Source: Dehalococcoidia bacterium
Lineage (GTDB): Bacteria; Chloroflexota; Dehalococcoidia; GIF9; AB-539-J10
Length of the DNA stretch: 7,829 nt
NCBI GenBank assembly: GCA_023229725.1
Contig: JALNYR010000104.1
Span: forward strand, 1 to 7,829
Direction of reading: 5' to 3'
In this document: positions 6,051 to 7,829 of the stretch, one piece after another
How the letters are laid out: each line of letters begins with the position of its first letter
Position numbering within the stretch: position 1 is the stretch's first letter
Position numbers and translations under genes: made by a program
The notes under the pieces: model-generated
Databases searched by the model: none
What the model saw: only the letters and a program-made list of their open reading frames with translations
What the model was told of the DNA's origin: nothing

Positions 6051-6094
6051 GTACGGAGAGCCCCGGGGACGTCACCCGGGATTCTCATACGTAC
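6051..6094. terminator. Second long hairpin in the convergent gap
   Basis: GTACG/CGTAC (6051-6055 with 6090-6094) and GAGA/TCTC (6056-6059 with 6083-6086) form the outer stem, with ATA bulged on one side. CCCGGG/CCCGGG (6062-6067 with 6075-6080) forms the inner stem. Its place between converging genes suggests a bidirectional stop or insulating structure. The remaining gap to 6172 shows nothing else I can support. Confidence 0.4.
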
Positions 6095-6172
6095 GCCATT
6101 CTGCGTCCTTGAGTCGAGCCGGGTGAGCCCCGGGCGCCGCTGCCGACCGGCTGCGCTGCGGCCTGGAGACTC

Positions 6173-7513
6173 CTATGGCGGGATGATGGGAGAGACGCCC
6201 GCGAAGATGCGGATCGTTGCCACGTCCTCGGCCGCGTTCAGGTGCATCGTGAACTCACCGACCTGCCCGGGTTCGATGTACGTCTGGGCCTGCCCGGGGA
6301 GGCCGGCCCCTTCCAGCGTCCAGGCTACCTGTTCTCCAACCGCGTTGTACCCATCCGCGTGCATGTAGACATGCGGGTACGCCCTGTGCCTGTTCTGGAG
6401 CGTACCGGTGACCACCAGAACCGTGTCACCTGGCTGGATCGTCACCCCGGTTTCGTGGAGGTAGTGCTCCTCGCTGCTCGGAGCTTCCTCGACCTGAACA
6501 GCAAGCAGCAGGAGTTCCGAGGGTTCGCCCTTCGAGCCGGAGGGCAGGTAGGCGCCGACAGGTGGGGACACGGAGATTGGACCGGACGGCGACGCGGATG
6601 GTGGCACCGCGGGAAGAGGCATCAGTGAGTCGCCGACGTCCGCGAATATCCTCAGGCTCCGCACCTCGTTCGACCAGCTCACGGCGATTTCGAAGTTCAG
6701 GCTGGACCCAGCGGCAACGTCGAACTGAGCGAACCCCTCCCGAGTGTCGGAGGCCACTGTGGAGGCCACCCTCTCGCCCTCGGAATCGTAGCCGTCAATC
6801 CAGACGTCGACGTCCAGTGTCTCGGCGGTCGTATTGCGGATCCGGCCGGAGACCAGCAGGCACCAGTCGCCTTTCGCGAGGTGCCGACCGGTCGGAACGT
6901 CGAAGCCTCCCTTCTCCAGAATCCCCACCCGTGTCGATGCGTCCTCCAGCACCACTCCCTCGACCAGTGTCGCACCCGGCTCGGGCACAATGGGGAGACT
7001 CAGTACCTGGTCTTTCATGTACCCTGCGGGAGCGAACCCGTCGTCGCTGCTGGCGGACAGCTTCAGGTTGCGTGTCTGCCCGGACCAGCTGACGGCGATT
7101 TCGAAGTCCCGAGCGGACTCGGGCGGCACGTCGACGTGCAGATACCCCTTCTGTGTGCCGGTCGACAGAGTTGATGCAACCCGGTCGCCGTCGGCGTCAT
7201 AGCCGTCGACCCAGAGGTACACGTCCAGCGTCGCAGTCGTGGTGTTCCTCACCCGGCCGGACACCAGCAGACACTGCCAGCCCTCCCGGTACTGCCCCCC
7301 GTCTTCAACGTCGTGGGCGACCTGACTCAGGGTCCCCTCGCGGGCAGACGCTCTCTCCACCACCACTCCCTCTGAAAGCACGGCGCAGGAGACCCGGTAC
7401 TGTTGGCTGCAGGCCGGCCCTCCTGCCGCAATCAGGACGGCAGCAAGTAGAACCGCTGTGACGCGTCCAATCGTTGCCTTCTGTGAGACCATGCAACTAC
7501 CTTCGTGCCACAT
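6173..7513 (-). CDS. Probable lipoprotein with three tandem FxLYD-like beta domains
   Basis: The 446-residue product begins with a signal peptide: Lys/Arg at 12 and 17, a hydrophobic core (18-30) and a lipobox-like GPAC with Cys35 as the likely lipidated residue, so it should be anchored outside the membrane. Three similar domains follow. Domains 1 (about 49-156) and 2 (about 186-293) share WxC/DWC-LLVSGR, RNTT, TLDV, W(V/I)DGYD, RVAST and FEIAVSWS. Domain 3 (about 333-441) is more diverged (VVTGTLQN, HADGYN, GEQVAWTL). This pattern resembles the FxLYD family of beta-sandwich domains seen in exported proteins. A Pro/Ser-rich linker (299-328) separates domains 2 and 3. The start at 7513 has GGGGGAGG on the minus strand five bases upstream; Met8 is an alternative with a weaker site. 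The 21-residue-repeat gene lies 49 bases upstream on the same strand. Ligand and role are unknown. Confidence 0.82.
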   Translation of the reverse strand: MWHEGSCMVSQKATIGRVTAVLLAAVLIAAGGPACSQQYRVSCAVLSEGVVVERASAREGTLSQVAHDVEDGGQYREGWQCLLVSGRVRNTTTATLDVYLWVDGYDADGDRVASTLSTGTQKGYLHVDVPPESARDFEIAVSWSGQTRNLKLSASSDDGFAPAGYMKDQVLSLPIVPEPGATLVEGVVLEDASTRVGILEKGGFDVPTGRHLAKGDWCLLVSGRIRNTTAETLDVDVWIDGYDSEGERVASTVASDTREGFAQFDVAAGSSLNFEIAVSWSNEVRSLRIFADVGDSLMPLPAVPPSASPSGPISVSPPVGAYLPSGSKGEPSELLLLAVQVEEAPSSEEHYLHETGVTIQPGDTVLVVTGTLQNRHRAYPHVYMHADGYNAVGEQVAWTLEGAGLPGQAQTYIEPGQVGEFTMHLNAAEDVATIRIFAGVSPIIPP

Positions 7514-7518
7514 TCCGA

Positions 7519-7525
7519 CCTCCCC
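7519..7525 (-). promoter_or_regulatory. Ribosome binding site deciding the lipoprotein start
   Basis: On the minus strand GGGGAGG lies five bases before the ATG at 7513. It is the strongest Shine-Dalgarno match near this gene and favours this start over the ATG seven codons downstream. Confidence 0.6.
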
Positions 7526-7562
7526 CGTCAGAGAAATGACCCCGCCAGCCCTCGAGCATCCG

Positions 7563-7829
7563 TCACAGCCCGTTGAAGAAGCGGACGGAGAATGATGCTG
7601 TTATCTCGTCCGGGTTGTCGCTCTCGTTATTGTGCTTCAGCCACAGGGTCGGAATCCTCACCTCGACGGCCTCATCCTCGGGGATGTGCGGTGGTTCGCG
7701 CAGCCACGATTCGGGAAAGGTTATCTTGACGTAACTCTCCCCGGGGTCCTGGTCATTCTCGAGCAGCCACTTCCGGGAAAATGTGATGCGGGTCATCTCG
7801 GACTCGGGCAGAGGAGTGCTGGAGGTGAA
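7563..7829 (-). CDS. 21-residue-repeat protein of unknown function, 5' end outside the window
   Basis: The frame is open from the window edge to a TGA at 7563, giving 88 residues. An ATG at 7796 would give 77 residues but has no good binding site, and the eleven codons before it fit the repeat pattern, so the true start is probably outside. Numbering from that ATG, Trp10, Trp31, Trp52 and Phe73 are exactly 21 residues apart. Each sits in the same unit: ITFSRKWL, ITFPESWL, VRIPTLWL and ASFSVRFF, joined by acidic, Pro-containing linkers. Upstream of the ATG, an F and a P-E-S-E segment fall in register with the same unit. The alternating hydrophobic pattern suggests beta-strands, so a beta-repeat structure is likely (inference). 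I do not recognise the family. The local GC content appears lower than in the neighbouring genes. It is the first gene of a probable two-gene operon with the lipoprotein. Confidence 0.65.
   Translation of the reverse strand, partial: FTSSTPLPESEMTRITFSRKWLLENDQDPGESYVKITFPESWLREPPHIPEDEAVEVRIPTLWLKHNNESDNPDEITASFSVRFFNGL

Noticed and set aside
6562..7092. Plus-strand 176-codon Arg/Ser/Pro-rich frame
   Set aside because: It lies opposite the repeat-domain lipoprotein and its composition is typical of an antisense frame in GC-rich DNA.
7092..7106. Direct DNA repeat shared with 6681-6695, considered as an attachment site or mobile-element end
   Set aside because: Its 411-base spacing equals the 137-residue domain period, so it is explained by duplication within the lipoprotein gene.

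Overview
The window is GC-rich bacterial DNA with strong G/C bias at third codon positions, which creates many long false reading frames on the opposite strand. It holds eight supportable protein genes and no tRNA, rRNA, CRISPR array or insertion sequence that I can see. The gene mix (an XylB-like FGGY kinase, a DUF362 protein with a cysteine-rich tail, YciI, a small Ala-rich coiled-coil protein and a repeat-containing lipoprotein) together with TACAAT/TATGAT-type -10 boxes would fit a Chloroflexota bacterium such as a Dehalococcoidia relative. That placement is an impression from family content, not a proof.

Layout. At the left edge a GNAT-type acetyltransferase gene runs leftward and is cut by the window (1-643). 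A divergent promoter region (644-890) separates it from a rightward block: a YciI-family protein (891-1175), a structured 148-base gap, an alpha/beta hydrolase (1324-2313), an FGGY carbohydrate kinase (2348-3832) and a DUF362-type protein (3907-5235). The hydrolase and kinase are 34 bases apart and are probably co-transcribed. The DUF362 gene has its own extended -10 box placed so close to its ATG that the transcript may be leaderless. A 371-base gap (5236-5606) follows with several inverted repeats and a promoter-like box, then a small coiled-coil protein (5607-5990).

The right end is transcribed leftward and converges on the coiled-coil gene, with two strong hairpins in the 182-base gap between them. 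It encodes a probable lipoprotein with three tandem copies of a beta-rich FxLYD-like domain (6173-7513) and, 49 bases upstream of it, the 3' part of a gene for a protein built of 21-residue repeats (7563-7829), which runs out of the window.

How the genes work together is only partly visible. Hydrolase plus sugar kinase suggests release or activation of a sugar or polyol derivative followed by phosphorylation; this is inference. The two right-end genes look like a small operon for exported or surface proteins. The most distinctive observations are the in-register 21-residue repeat protein, the internally triplicated lipoprotein, and the possible metal-binding cysteine set in the DUF362 protein.
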